DNA of 64,000 bases from an uncultured Rhizobiaceae group bacterium (GCA_947501445.1 CANMVS010000001.1:124001-188000), one strand, 5' to 3'. Counted from the first letter of the stretch, positions 36,204-46,403 are shown. Numbers and translations: made by a program. The notes: generated by a model from the sequence alone, not told the origin.

Positions 36204-37771
36204 GTGTTCGACAGGTTAAGCACTTCGCGCAATTTATGAATATGGTATGGAATAGCCCAACTGTCATTGGGACCGGTTCGCACGCTCATATCCCAGTATT
36301 TGCAATGCGTAAAAAACGGCACAACCCCTTTGGCCTTGTCCTCAAAATCCTGTTCAGGCAGCACGGGTATATCAAGTATACCCTGTAATTGGGCCACTGG
36401 TGTAGACAATCCAAATCGGCCTGAAACCGGCCCGGAGATTATGTCCCCCCAAAGAAAATTCCTGCTCTTGCTGTATATATTTGTCCAACGCGTAAATGCA
36501 AAATGAGCGGCCGGATGCGGATAGCGAAAATACTCACCGCTGGCAAAATTGCTGCCATATCGATAGGTAAAATGCTGATGCCCGGACTTCTCATCCCATT
36601 CAAGCGCTGGCGGGCAGGTTGGCAAAATGCGTTTTTCCTGTTGCGCTCTCAAGTCCTGTTCGCCCTCTGCCAGAAAAAATTCGGCATGTGCAAGGGGAGA
36701 TCCAAGCGTAATGAAATCACTCACAATCCATGGACTTCCATCAGCCTTCAATTCCTGCAGGGCCAAATTCTGTAGCCGGCGAAACGCCTCGATATCAAGT
36801 GTTCCGGAATGCTCAATCGCACCCTGAATTAATTTCTCCAACTCATGGCGATGTGGTTGCTTCCTGCGCGCCTGCCCACCCCTGTTAATATAACGGTTGA
36901 CCCTGGCGAAGCTGGCCTTGAGAATATCATAGGCAATGACAGTGCCGAGCGAGTGCGACACGACGATTATCCGGTCATAGGGCGTGTTCCATTTGGGATA
37001 GGGTGCACCGGGTTTGTGCTTTGAAGGATCAAATCCCCCTACTCCCATCAGTGCCTCGAAAAGTTCGACCCCCTTTTTTTGAATATCCTGTCTTTGAGCG
37101 GTGTTCACCGGCGTTGTCTTGATGTAGCGGGCAATCCTGCCGAAATATTTAAGCAGATAAAATCCGATTGCTGCTGTCGCAAGGGTCCATACTGCAAAGC
37201 CTGCCAAGGGCGACAGCCAACGCCAACACAAATTGGAAGAGACACATACTCCCGCATCACAATTGCCGGTCAAACAGCGATGTATTTCTCCAATCGGCAG
37301 CAGGGATGCCAGTAGTGTAAGTCCGGCAAGCCCCGTTACGAGCCAAATCGCGATCCAGGCACCAAATATGTCGTTGGGTATGCGTTTTGGAGCGCGCCAC
37401 AGGAGATCGGTAAACCAGATTTTGTATCGACCCCAGGTTGTGGAGGGCAACATATGGGCCCAACAAAACTCGATGAAATCAGTGCGCACGCCATTGATAT
37501 CTTCTTCGGTTGTCATGCGGCGCACGTCAAAACTGCCGGAATGCCGATCCGGCTTTTCCCACACGGGATTTTCGATCCTTTGTTGACCATTGTTGGAATC
37601 CAGACGGGTCCGCGAAATAACCGTTTCGTCTGTCACCCAGACCGTATTCACAAAACCGCGCAATGTATCCAACGGAATTTGCTCGTCCATTCCGTGAATG
37701 ACGACAACTGCCTGTTTCTTTTTCTCAACGGTCGCGCTTTGTGATCGCGCTTTCTTTCTCGCCGTAGCCAA
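36200..37771 (-). CDS. Membrane-anchored alpha/beta-hydrolase (lipase-like) protein
   Basis: A 523-aa protein. VVVIHGMDEQ near residue 22 resembles the oxyanion region of alpha/beta hydrolases, and VVSHSLGTVIAYDIL near residue 270 carries the GxSxG-like elbow (S-H-S-L-G), giving a probable nucleophile Ser. Two or three hydrophobic segments (about 135-160, 185-210) separate these parts. Near the C-terminus, YHIHKLREVL could supply the catalytic His. The TTG start at 37771 has AGAGGCGG just upstream. The substrate is unknown. The last codons run into a reversed repeat copy. Confidence 0.65.
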   Translation of the reverse strand: MATARKKARSQSATVEKKKQAVVVIHGMDEQIPLDTLRGFVNTVWVTDETVISRTRLDSNNGQQRIENPVWEKPDRHSGSFDVRRMTTEEDINGVRTDFIEFCWAHMLPSTTWGRYKIWFTDLLWRAPKRIPNDIFGAWIAIWLVTGLAGLTLLASLLPIGEIHRCLTGNCDAGVCVSSNLCWRWLSPLAGFAVWTLATAAIGFYLLKYFGRIARYIKTTPVNTAQRQDIQKKGVELFEALMGVGGFDPSKHKPGAPYPKWNTPYDRIIVVSHSLGTVIAYDILKASFARVNRYINRGGQARRKQPHRHELEKLIQGAIEHSGTLDIEAFRRLQNLALQELKADGSPWIVSDFITLGSPLAHAEFFLAEGEQDLRAQQEKRILPTCPPALEWDEKSGHQHFTYRYGSNFASGEYFRYPHPAAHFAFTRWTNIYSKSRNFLWGDIISGPVSGRFGLSTPVAQLQGILDIPVLPEQDFEDKAKGVVPFFTHCKYWDMSVRTGPNDSWAIPYHIHKLREVLNLSNT

Positions 37772-38471
37772 TACCGCCTCTTACGCCCCCACATTCCGAG
37801 CACTAAATCTGCATTAAAAAAGTACCAAAGGCAAAACATCAATCGAACCGGTTCATTTGCAAACACACGTCTTGAGTTCAAATTGGCAGACGGAACGTCC
37901 TGCTGCAAAGGTTCCCCACTATGAATATCGTAAAATCGGGCTGCAACCAACCGACCTTGCCTGTTGTTTATAAAAGTCAATTTCTGCCGTCATGACGCCC
38001 TACACCTGGAATAGGTGACATCGTTAATTCGTAAATTCACCACTAATTAATGTATACTACTATACGAAATAAATGTTATGTAGTATATAACTCAAAATCG
38101 TTGCTCTCTTTGCGACTTTTGGGAACGTGTCAATTTGATATCAGAAGATTCCGATCCGATGGATTGGACACTGTTGACTGGCAGATGGGGTTACGCATTA
38201 CTAATTGATCATGCAAAGTGGGCAAATCGCGCCTGTTCTGCTTTGCATGTATCGCCCTTCTGCCGGTCATTTTGGTAGTGCATTCAGATGATCATTAACT
38301 ATTCAAAAATGTCGCATTCCATGTGCTGGCCACAATGTTTTTGAACCATAGCCAGATTCCGTAATCGCTCGACGTCCTGAAGTCCAAACTTTGAGGTAAC
38401 TTGTCTGTTCAGCACAAGTCTGAAACGATGGCGTTGCAACGCGCGTTTATGTAACCGGATCGACAGCGGAC
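37772..38471. other. Intergenic region with an inverted repeat
   Basis: About 700 bases between divergent genes. TATACTAC (38053-38060) and GTAGTATA (38080-38087) form an 8-bp inverted repeat 19 bases apart in an AT-rich stretch, possibly part of a promoter or operator. Short frames here have no support. Confidence 0.4.
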
Positions 38472-39638
38472 ATGACAAATCACCACTGGCAAACGACAAT
38501 GGCTGCAATGATGTGCCTGTCTCTATTGATGGGGTACAGGGCACAGGCAGCCGACGTTATTCCACTGACAGCTGACAATGGCACCCTGTTCGCAGACTAC
38601 GACCCCAAGGCCAAGGCAGACCGCAATGTCAGCGGTGCAACATGTTTTTCTGATGGATCATGCATATTGGTCTCTGACGAAATGATTGCCGTCCAGAGGA
38701 TACAGTTGAAACTCAAAGGCAAAAGTTCTTCCTATAGTGTTGGCCGCACCTATGGCAGAATATTTGGCGACAAATGTACCGACATTGGGAAAAAGAAAAA
38801 ATGCAACGAGGTCGATCTGGAGGCTATCGCCAGCAATGGCAATAAAATCCTGGTCACTGGCTCAATGGGCAACAAAAGCAAGAGTGGAAAACGGGCCAGG
38901 GATCGCTGGTTTCTGGGCGAATTTGCAATAGGTAAGAATGGCAAGCCGCGTTCTGGCAGCCTGTCACTGCAATCCAAACGTAGCGTGCTTAAAGTCATGT
39001 TTGAACAGCATGGGGCTCTCAAACCCTATGTCGAAAAGCCACTTCAATGCGGCGGGATCAACATTGAAGGTCTTGCTGTCCTTGACGACCAGATTTTTTT
39101 CGGGTTACGCAGTCCTTCAGGCCCCAAAAATGGCCAGGCCTATATCCTTCAGGCCGATGACAGGATTCTGTCGACAGATAACAAGAAGAATGTAGGATCC
39201 ACGACATTGCACAGGCTTACATTCAAGGATCGCTCAAAGCGCAAACTGAAGAACCTTGGTATTCGTGCCTTGGAGACCATCGGCACAAAAATGCTTATTG
39301 TCACTGCTGATTCCGGCGTTTCCAGCCCGGATACCCCTGCCCGCCGCCGCGACATCACCTCCCGATGCGTGAGCGTACCCAATGGCGCGGATTTACCAAA
39401 TGTCGCCACCAGGCTGCTCAAACCGAAAATTTGGCTGTGGGATCCGAATACAAAGAAACAACCGGTCGAAATATTTGAACTGGGTGGCGATTACGGCGAT
39501 GAAAAACTCGAGGGTATTGCCATAATTCCCGGCTCTGCCTCACGGGCCGATACCGTCGATCTTTTGCTCACGATTGATGGGCAAAATGATGTACCGGCAC
39601 TGGCACTTCTTCAAGGTCTGGAAATTCCCAACCTTTAG
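38472..39638 (+). CDS. Secreted DUF3616-like protein
   Basis: A 388-aa exported protein: signal peptide ending YRAQA before ADVIPL. The mature part reads like DUF3616 / beta-propeller proteins: NVSGATCFSDGSCILVSDE, DLEAIASNGNKILVTGS, NIEGLAVLDDQIFFGLRSP and EKLEGIAIIPGS. It is rich in lysine. A phytase-like esterase fold is the alternative. No close partner gene. The stop TAG (39636-39638) is also the start of a repeat fragment. Confidence 0.68.
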   Translation: MTNHHWQTTMAAMMCLSLLMGYRAQAADVIPLTADNGTLFADYDPKAKADRNVSGATCFSDGSCILVSDEMIAVQRIQLKLKGKSSSYSVGRTYGRIFGDKCTDIGKKKKCNEVDLEAIASNGNKILVTGSMGNKSKSGKRARDRWFLGEFAIGKNGKPRSGSLSLQSKRSVLKVMFEQHGALKPYVEKPLQCGGINIEGLAVLDDQIFFGLRSPSGPKNGQAYILQADDRILSTDNKKNVGSTTLHRLTFKDRSKRKLKNLGIRALETIGTKMLIVTADSGVSSPDTPARRRDITSRCVSVPNGADLPNVATRLLKPKIWLWDPNTKKQPVEIFELGGDYGDEKLEGIAIIPGSASRADTVDLLLTIDGQNDVPALALLQGLEIPNL

Positions 39639-39660
39639 GGCAATTCAGGTTTTGATGGAA
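39636..39660 (+). repeat. TAGA repeat, left-end fragment
   Basis: TAGGGCAATTCAGGTTTTGA then divergence. Its first TAG is the stop codon of the DUF3616-like gene. It lies between convergent genes. Confidence 0.78.
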
Positions 39661-39711
39661 TATTCATAACGCAAAATGTGGTCACTGCATTTGATGTCGC
39701 CTGATCGCTCA

Positions 39712-40140
39712 TCAATCATTCTGGCTAACGGGCATCCCCTCACATGTCATCATCCCCTCAGGAACATCCAGCCAGTCCGGCTTTGACCGTGTGAACACAT
39801 AGCGCTGAGGCTTGCACCAGAACGTAGGTGCATCAAAACTCCCTCCAGCAATGCCGCGCAAACCGGGCAGAAACTCCAGCGTCCAGCTTAGCACTGTGCC
39901 GCAATTTCCGCAGAACTCACTTTTGATCCAGCGTCCGGCATCCGATTGCAATTCGTAGGCTTTCAAGTTGCCGCACTCAAAAAACACGTGGTTCTGCTCA
40001 AAGTATGCAGAAATTCCAAAGGCACTGCCGGTTCGCTTCTTACACCAACTGCACGAGCACATGCTGACCCGTTGCGGTTGCCCGGTTACGTGGTAGCGAA
40101 CACTACCGCACACACAACCTCCGCGATGAATATCCGCCAC
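39712..40140 (-). CDS. GFA family (Mss4-like fold) protein
   Basis: A 142-aa protein of the family named after glutathione-dependent formaldehyde-activating enzyme. Zinc ligands are visible as GGCVCGSVRY, CSCSWCKKRTGSAF and FCGNCGTVLSW. Actual formaldehyde activity is doubtful for most members. I start at GTG 40140, which has AAGGAG six bases upstream; the frame extends to TTG 40170. A second GFA gene lies at 55309. Confidence 0.85.
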   Translation of the reverse strand: MADIHRGGCVCGSVRYHVTGQPQRVSMCSCSWCKKRTGSAFGISAYFEQNHVFFECGNLKAYELQSDAGRWIKSEFCGNCGTVLSWTLEFLPGLRGIAGGSFDAPTFWCKPQRYVFTRSKPDWLDVPEGMMTCEGMPVSQND

Positions 40141-40360
40141 ACGTTGCTCCTTAGCCGTTGCAGGTCCCAAACACTCAAGCAGACAGATATCAAAGTGCGT
40201 GTTGAACTGACAACCATCGCCAGTTTCGCGCGGCGATATTTGACCTTACCGGGTTTCTTCCAAGTTTTCAGCTTATGATTCAGACATGTCGTTCACCAGT
40301 ACCGGATCGACATAATCCTGAACGGCAGCAGTTTACTTAATTCGATCCAACAGCCAGCCC

Positions 40361-41572
40361 CTATGCCGAGCGCAAAATCGGCACATCCCTCTCGGTCTTG
40401 AAGGCCGATGGTGTCATGCCTGTTTCCCGTTTAAATGCTTTATAAAATGAAGAACGGGAGTTGAAACCAACATCATAGGTGACTTTCAAAATTGTATCAC
40501 TGCTGTTGCTGATCTGATGCATGGCTTCCTTGATGCGCCAGCTGTTGACGTAGTCAAAGAAGGTCTCACCCAAAGTGCCATTCAGCGTCTGTGACAGATA
40601 ATTGGGCGAAACGCCAATATGTTTTGACAGGTCCCAAAGTGACAGATTGGGATTTTTGTAAAGATTATCCTTTTGCATCGCCGCACCGATCTTTCTGGCA
40701 ATACGTTCGGCATGTTCAGGCGTAAGAGCTGATTTTTCGTATTTCTCAGCCGAGACCGCTGCGGCTGGACTCGGCCGTTGGTCAGTGTCTTGTGGTTGCG
40801 AGCTGTCACCGGGGTCCAGTCCCGGTCGCTGGCGCAGCCCCCAATAACAAAGTGTCCAAACAAATATCAAGTTGAGAAAATCACTCCAGTGCTCAATATT
40901 TAGATCCATCTCAAACAGAACTCCGGCGATTACACCGGTAACATTGACCAACCAGAAACTGCCGAAAATCAGTGTGATCCATATGATCCAGCCAAGCTCG
41001 CGATTCTCGGTACTGGCAAAAAGATCCTTTAGTTTTGCACGGTAGGTTACAATGGCCCGTATAATTGCCACCTCATACGCCACGCACTGTATGTAAAAGC
41101 AGACCATCATTGCGACAACCAACCACCAAACCACAATTGCCATCGGCGTTGTGATCGGGTCTGTGCCCGCCATTTCCTTTTCCAGTACCTCTGCAGGCAA
41201 ACTGAACAGGAGGATGACCGTAATGAGGCTCATGGCGGGAAGAACGAGATGGCGCCAATCCCTTCGTGAAATGGAAAGGTTGTTTTGTGACGTCAGGGCT
41301 CGCACATAGAGCCACAGCAAGGGCGGCTGTAAATAGGAGGCAGGCATGCTTAATCCACTCAGCACATACTCAACGTATGGCTCAACATTGCCATCCAGAA
41401 AATAGTCATAAAGACTTGAAGCTTCGCTCACGACGTTGCAAATGAAGAAGGCCGCCAATGGGCCATATACCCGTCGGTTGTGCAATCTGGAAATCAACAT
41501 CGATGCTGCCAGCAAAGACTGCCCAATTCCCATGGCAAGGCTGGCAGCACTCAGCGCAGTCGTTGCAATCAT
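40361..41572 (-). CDS. AraC family regulator with membrane-bound sensor half
   Basis: A 403-aa protein. Residues 1-240 contain about seven hydrophobic segments; after a charged linker (PGLDPGDSSQPQD), residues 285-395 form an AraC-type double helix-turn-helix (LSLWDLSKHIGVSPNYLSQTLN, and KVTYDVGFNSRSSFYKAFKRETGMTPSAF). The membrane half is like the seven-helix sensor type. GAGAGGGATAG precedes the ATG. Signal and targets are unknown; the neighbours give no clue. Confidence 0.87.
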   Translation of the reverse strand: MIATTALSAASLAMGIGQSLLAASMLISRLHNRRVYGPLAAFFICNVVSEASSLYDYFLDGNVEPYVEYVLSGLSMPASYLQPPLLWLYVRALTSQNNLSISRRDWRHLVLPAMSLITVILLFSLPAEVLEKEMAGTDPITTPMAIVVWWLVVAMMVCFYIQCVAYEVAIIRAIVTYRAKLKDLFASTENRELGWIIWITLIFGSFWLVNVTGVIAGVLFEMDLNIEHWSDFLNLIFVWTLCYWGLRQRPGLDPGDSSQPQDTDQRPSPAAAVSAEKYEKSALTPEHAERIARKIGAAMQKDNLYKNPNLSLWDLSKHIGVSPNYLSQTLNGTLGETFFDYVNSWRIKEAMHQISNSSDTILKVTYDVGFNSRSSFYKAFKRETGMTPSAFKTERDVPILRSA

Positions 41573-41734
41573 CTATCCCTCTCCGTTCACTGGGCCAGCA
41601 ATGCTACGATTACAGGATTAATAGCAAGGCAGAAGCCGGGAAAATGTGTCCGACCTTACAGGCGTGTACATCTGTCAGCAGGATCGCTCGCTCAAACACG
41701 GTTCAAGCTGCGGTGCAGAACACGTGGCAAGTGA

Positions 41735-42505
41735 TTATTCTTCCAGTATCAAACTGGACAGGGCATCGGCAGCAACACGTAAATTGGAAAGATAATTCAG
41801 TGCCTTCGCCATACTGAGGCGCTGCGTTGGCGCGTGGAATGACAATGTAGAAAGCAGTCGTCCGTTGCCATCACGAATGGGCACAGCAAGGGCAATCATG
41901 CCCTCCATAAATTCTTCATTGTCGCGCGAGTACTGTCGTTCCCGTGTCTGATCAATTTCTGACAGCAATGCATCCGGATTGGTTATAGTGCGTCCGGTTT
42001 TTGGCTCAAGACGGGCCGCCCGCACATAGCGTTCAAGATGATTTCGGTTGAGTGTCGACAGATACATCTTGCCACTCGCCGTGCAGTAAAATGGCACTTG
42101 TGTCCCGACAGGCAGTTGTATCCGCAATGGCCATTTGGTCTCGACCCGGTCAATATAAATCATGACATCACGCTCGGGGATCGAAATATTGCAGGTTTCA
42201 CCAATGTCTTCGGTCAATGCATTTAAAACAGCCAGCCGGGCAGTCCTTACTCTCAGGGATGTCAGCACACCCGTCGATAGTGAACGCAAACGGCGCCCGG
42301 CCGTATAGGAGCGTCCGTCGATTTCACGTTGCAGAAAACCTTCTGCTTCCAGTGTCGCAAACAACCGATGAATCGTTGGCTTTGGCAGTCCCAACAGCTG
42401 GTTGATCTGGGTTGGTGTTACCGGAACCCCTGCCCTGGCCACTTCCTCAAGCACGAATACCAGCCGCAAGTTGGTCGGTATGTTGTCGCCGTTTTCGTTT
42501 GCCAT
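41735..42505 (-). CDS. IclR family transcriptional regulator
   Basis: A 256-aa regulator with an N-terminal winged helix (VTPTQINQLLGLPKPTIHRLFATLEAEGFL) and the IclR ligand domain (YCTASGKMYLSTL, FMEGMIALAVPIRD). IclR proteins typically control catabolic genes for aromatic or carboxylic acids. It is divergent from the LuxR gene that precedes the amidase/ABC operon, so it may act there. Confidence 0.9.
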   Translation of the reverse strand: MANENGDNIPTNLRLVFVLEEVARAGVPVTPTQINQLLGLPKPTIHRLFATLEAEGFLQREIDGRSYTAGRRLRSLSTGVLTSLRVRTARLAVLNALTEDIGETCNISIPERDVMIYIDRVETKWPLRIQLPVGTQVPFYCTASGKMYLSTLNRNHLERYVRAARLEPKTGRTITNPDALLSEIDQTRERQYSRDNEEFMEGMIALAVPIRDGNGRLLSTLSFHAPTQRLSMAKALNYLSNLRVAADALSSLILEE

Positions 42506-42798
42506 GCAGTCAGTTCCAGTTTCTTGCTTTTCAGGACAGACCCCAGCCTGACGTCAGCAACCAGATAAGTCATCTTTATCGATAGCCGTTGAAACGTTTC
42601 CACCCCAGCAACCAGACCCGGTATATATTAGCAGACAAATTAATGAAACACCCATGTTTGTCAGGGTTTTCCAGCATCTTTGCGCGGTAAATCCGGCATC
42701 TCGAATGTGGTCACACCCGACGGCAATTTGCAACAAATGAGCTTTATCCGTAAATTGTGCGGGCAGCATTGCAACGTTGCCAGAAGTGGGATTGGAAA

Positions 42799-43560
42799 AT
42801 GAACCTGACAGCGAGGGAAACCGGCATTGTTTTTCGCATCATGAGCGAATTATCCAATGATCACAATCTATCGGTTCTGCGTGAGACTATCGGCAAATTG
42901 ATACTCGAACTGCTGGAGGCGCAATATTTCGCGTCCTACGTCTGGAACGGGAAGAAGGCGGTTTTCGAAAACCGTATTGCCCTCAACATGAGCGATGAAA
43001 ACCTGTCGGAATATGAAACATACTACCAGTACCGCGATCCAATCACCCCCCGACTGCAGCGTCGCCGCAAAACAACGGCCGTCAGTGAGGTCATGTCGCG
43101 CAGGGCTTTTGAAAAATGCGAATTTTTCAATGATTTCCTCGCCCGTGACGGTTTGCACTTCGGCATAAATTGTTTCGCCTATTCTGCAGGACAAAATATT
43201 GGCGATCTGCGTATTTGGCGCGGCACCGGAAAGGAAGATTTTACCCGTCGGGATCTGGCAATCATGGATGCCATAGGGCCAGCCTTTACAAATGCAGTCC
43301 GTTTGGCCCTGATACGGGAAAACCGCAGCGGTTCCAGCCTGCCTTTGACCAATGCGCTGGAAAGAGCTGATTTTGCCGCTCTGCTAACAAAGAGGGAGAG
43401 GGAAATTGCCGGAGCAGTCCTGCTGGGGAAAACAGACCAGCAGATTGCCGATACCCATTTCATTTCCATCACAACGGTACGCACCCACCTCAAACATATT
43501 TTTAGCAAGCTCAACATAACCAGCCGCACCCAATTGATGCATCGTATCGCGCTGCATTAG
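42799..43560 (+). CDS. LuxR family transcriptional regulator
   Basis: A 253-aa protein with an N-terminal sensor-like domain and a C-terminal LuxR helix-turn-helix (LTKREREIAGAVLLGKTDQQIADTHFISITTVRTHLKHIFSKL). The sensor half is not clearly the acyl-homoserine-lactone type. ATG 42799 (MNLTARETG) is preferred over the frame start at 42757. It lies 130 bases upstream of the amidase gene on the same strand, so control of that operon is likely. The TAG stop (43558-43560) is the left end of a repeat copy. Confidence 0.85.
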   Translation: MNLTARETGIVFRIMSELSNDHNLSVLRETIGKLILELLEAQYFASYVWNGKKAVFENRIALNMSDENLSEYETYYQYRDPITPRLQRRRKTTAVSEVMSRRAFEKCEFFNDFLARDGLHFGINCFAYSAGQNIGDLRIWRGTGKEDFTRRDLAIMDAIGPAFTNAVRLALIRENRSGSSLPLTNALERADFAALLTKREREIAGAVLLGKTDQQIADTHFISITTVRTHLKHIFSKLNITSRTQLMHRIALH

Positions 43561-43594
43561 CGCAATTCAGGTTTTGACAGAACCGGCAAAACCG
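43558..43594 (+). repeat. TAGA repeat, left-half copy
   Basis: TAGCGCAATTCAGGTTTTGA and the matching CAAAACC arm; the right half is missing. Its first TAG is the stop codon of the LuxR gene. Confidence 0.8.
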
Positions 43595-43609
43595 CCGCAA
43601 CAGAAAAAA

Positions 43610-43629
43610 TATCCTCATTTGTGAGGATA
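43610..43629. other. Small stem-loop upstream of the amidase gene
   Basis: TATCCTCA / TGAGGATA with a 4-base loop. On the minus strand it is followed by TTTTTTCTG and would look like a terminator, but no minus-strand gene is upstream; on the plus strand it lies 60 bases before the amidase gene and may affect its leader. Confidence 0.45.
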
Positions 43630-43690
43630 CCCATTTGTCCCCCCTGCCGCCAAACTGAATGCCAAGACTGTATTGCACATCCCTGGGAGA

Positions 43691-45115
43691 ATGGTGTTGG
43701 CAGACAAGACGCTGGTTGAATTGACAATTGAGGAAGCGCTTGCAGCACTTCGCAACAAATCCATGTCGTGTGTGGACTATGCGGACGCTTTGATTGCACA
43801 GTGCGATGGTCAGGCGCATCTGAATGCCCTGACTGATTACAACTGGGATCAACTGCGCCAGTCAGCAATCCGGATCGACCAGAACGGCACAGCAGGCAGA
43901 CACCTTGGCGGCATACCGCTGGCCCTGAAAGCCAATATCAATACAACTTCACTGAGAACCTGCGCCGCAACCGGTGCGTTGCACGATCACATTGCAACCA
44001 CAAATGCACCGATTGCAGATGCCCTGTTTGCAGCCGGTGGGCTGTTGGGCGCCAAATGCAACATGCATGAATTGGCATTCGGCATCACAACCAATAACAA
44101 AGTTACCGGCGCGACAGGAAATCCGTACAACGCGTCGATGATACCTGGCGGATCAAGCGGCGGTGTCGCTGCTGCCATTGCCGCACGCATGATGCCTGGT
44201 GGCATCGGCACTGATACCGGCGCCTCGGTTCGTCTGCCTGCCGCCCTGTGCGGTGTGGTCGGTTACCGGCCGACCATGGGCCGCTATAGCGGCAAGGGAA
44301 TTGTTCCCATATCCCATACACGCGATACGGCCGGACCGATCACAAGAACCGTTACCGATGCATGTATTTTGGACAATGCAATGAGACGGCGGGAATATGC
44401 ACCCGGCGCTGGACAGACCTGCAGCCTTGCCGGGGTGCGTATCGGCCTGCCGCGCAAGATGTTTTATGAAAATCTGGATCCGGATGTGGCAAGCGAGGCC
44501 AGCCGTGTCCTGGACCTGCTATCCAATGCAGGCGTCATTTTTATTGGGGAAGACCTCATTGACGTGGAAACGCTTAACGCAGCGGTAAGTTTCCCGGTTG
44601 CCCTTTACGAATTCATGCAGGACCTACCGAAATATCTGGTGGAAAATGAGGTTCCTCTTACCATCAGCGATGTGTTTGAGCAGATCGGCAGTGAGGATGT
44701 AAAGGCGGTTTTCGGCTCGCAGATGGGCCCTGATGCGATGCCATCAGCCGTCTATCAGGAGGCCATGTCAATCCACCGGCCAAAACTGCGCCAGACGTAC
44801 GCAAACTATTTTACCGACAACCGGGTTGATGCTGTTTTGTTTCCTACTTCACCGCTGGTGACCCGACCAATCGGGCAGGACGAAACCGTCGATCTCAACG
44901 GTACACAGGTGCCGACCTTCGCAACATTCATCCGCAACACCGACCCTGCCAGCAACGCAGGTATTCCCGGTATTAGCATTCCAACCGGGCTTTCATCATC
45001 GGGGCTTCCGATTGGTATGGAGCTGGACAGCGCCGAGGGCAATGATGACCACCTGTTGATGATCGCACGGTTAATCGAGGAACTGGTTGACTGTCGCGCT
45101 GCACCCAATTTTTGA
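43691..45115 (+). CDS. Amidase signature family enzyme
   Basis: A 474-aa amide hydrolase with an intact Ser-cisSer-Lys triad: Lys80 (ALKANIN), the GGSSGG motif at 153-158 and nucleophile Ser179 (GTDTGASVRLPA). The family cleaves many amides, from indole-acetamide to small aliphatic ones. The start is one of ATG 43691, GTG 43694 or TTG 43697, all behind GGGAGA at 43685-43690; spacing favours the later two slightly. The next genes encode an importer for amide or branched-chain amino-acid-type solutes, so this enzyme probably acts on an imported amide. Confidence 0.9.
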   Translation: MVLADKTLVELTIEEALAALRNKSMSCVDYADALIAQCDGQAHLNALTDYNWDQLRQSAIRIDQNGTAGRHLGGIPLALKANINTTSLRTCAATGALHDHIATTNAPIADALFAAGGLLGAKCNMHELAFGITTNNKVTGATGNPYNASMIPGGSSGGVAAAIAARMMPGGIGTDTGASVRLPAALCGVVGYRPTMGRYSGKGIVPISHTRDTAGPITRTVTDACILDNAMRRREYAPGAGQTCSLAGVRIGLPRKMFYENLDPDVASEASRVLDLLSNAGVIFIGEDLIDVETLNAAVSFPVALYEFMQDLPKYLVENEVPLTISDVFEQIGSEDVKAVFGSQMGPDAMPSAVYQEAMSIHRPKLRQTYANYFTDNRVDAVLFPTSPLVTRPIGQDETVDLNGTQVPTFATFIRNTDPASNAGIPGISIPTGLSSSGLPIGMELDSAEGNDDHLLMIARLIEELVDCRAAPNF

Positions 45116-45142
45116 CAAAACTGGCATTTGGGAGGATATCAG

Positions 45143-46309
45143 ATGAACAGACGAAGTTTTATAAAGAATGCACTTTGCACTGCTGTGTTGAGCACCGGGG
45201 CCGCCGGCCTTTTTACCGGGACTGCACTTGGTGCAGACCCAATCAAGGTTGGCATTCTCATTCCCCAATCGGGACCAGGCGGACTGTTTGGACCATCGTG
45301 CCAGAATGCCGCGCAACTGGCTGTCGACGAGATTAATGCGCAAGGCGGCATTCTCGGACGCCCAATCGCACCGATATTTGCGGACGTCGGAGGCCCTCCT
45401 TCGGATGCGACACAGGCGGCCCTTAAACTATGGAAAGGCCAGAAGGTCGAAGCCTTTATCGGCATGCATGATAGTGCGGTTCGCGGCGCGCTGACAAATC
45501 TTTTCAAAGGACAGGTTCCCTATATTTACACCGCTGTTTACGAGGGCAATGAGTGTTCAGCAGGAACCTATGTCATTGGCGAAACGCCACCCCAGCAGCT
45601 TAAACCGGTTATTCCCTGGATTGCCTCAAAAAAAGGTGCATCGAAATGGTATCTGATCGGCAATGATTACAACTGGCCACGCGACACAAATGTTGCTGCC
45701 AAAGATTACATCACCCAATCAGGCGGCAGCGTGGTCGGTGAAGAATACCTGCCATTCACCGCAGACAATTTTGATTCCAATCTGGCCAGGATAAAAAGCA
45801 GCGGTGCGGATGCGGTACTGATCACGCTGGTCGGCGGAGCTTCGGTTGGCTTCAATCGTGCGTTTGCCAGTTTCGGATTATCGGATTCCGTCGTGCGGCT
45901 GGGCACCCTGATTGAGGAAAACACCCTTGCCGGCATCGGTGCTGAAAACTCGAAAAACCTGTTTTCAGCCTCCGGCTATTTCGCCAATATCGACACGCCC
46001 GATGCCAGAAAGTTCGCAGCCGACTATTCTTCACGTTATGGCGCTGATGCTGCGGCTCTCAATTCACTGGGTGAATCGTGCTATGAGGGTGTGCTTTTTC
46101 TTCAGGCGCTGGCGCAAAATGCCGGTTCTTTGGCAATTGCCGATATCGAAAAAGCCTCCGAAGGCACCAGATATAGCGGCCCGCGCGGTACCGCAACCAT
46201 GCAAAACCGCCATGTCTCGACCAATATCTATCTTGCACAGGCCAGGGGCACAGACTTTGAGGTTGTTGAAACATTTACAAATGTTGATCCCGGCAGCACG
46301 TGTAACTGA
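45143..46309 (+). CDS. ABC transporter substrate-binding protein (amide/branched-chain type)
   Basis: A 388-aa periplasmic protein of the LivJ/AmiC/UrtA superfamily. The N-terminus has a twin-arginine-like signal (NRRSFIKN) followed by a hydrophobic stretch and TALGA before DPIKVGILIPQSG. Later parts (AVDEINAQGGILGRPI, WYLIGNDYNWPRDTN) resemble amide- or urea-binding members. GGGAGG stands seven bases before ATG 45143. It is 27 bases downstream of the amidase. Two stem-loops follow before the permease. Confidence 0.85.
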   Translation: MNRRSFIKNALCTAVLSTGAAGLFTGTALGADPIKVGILIPQSGPGGLFGPSCQNAAQLAVDEINAQGGILGRPIAPIFADVGGPPSDATQAALKLWKGQKVEAFIGMHDSAVRGALTNLFKGQVPYIYTAVYEGNECSAGTYVIGETPPQQLKPVIPWIASKKGASKWYLIGNDYNWPRDTNVAAKDYITQSGGSVVGEEYLPFTADNFDSNLARIKSSGADAVLITLVGGASVGFNRAFASFGLSDSVVRLGTLIEENTLAGIGAENSKNLFSASGYFANIDTPDARKFAADYSSRYGADAAALNSLGESCYEGVLFLQALAQNAGSLAIADIEKASEGTRYSGPRGTATMQNRHVSTNIYLAQARGTDFEVVETFTNVDPGSTCN

Positions 46310-46322
46310 TGCATTTCACCTG

Positions 46323-46337
46323 TCCCCTCATAGGGGA
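46323..46337 (+). promoter_or_regulatory. Stem-loop after the binding-protein gene
   Basis: TCCCCT / AGGGGA with a CAT loop, 14 bases after the binding-protein stop and without a T-run. Probably an mRNA stabiliser. Confidence 0.5.
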
Positions 46338-46403
46338 TGGGCGGCATGTCAATGTTGAATAAATGGCTTCGGCACTTTGCCTTCAATCTGCAATGCAGGC
46401 GGG

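Noticed and set aside
38299-38544. 81-codon minus frame
   Set aside because: Overlaps the start and signal peptide of the DUF3616-like gene; no ribosome site.
43610-43629. Hairpin as an intrinsic terminator for the LuxR gene
   Set aside because: The T-run is on the minus-strand side only; on the plus strand the stem is followed by ACCC, so it cannot act as a classical terminator for LuxR.
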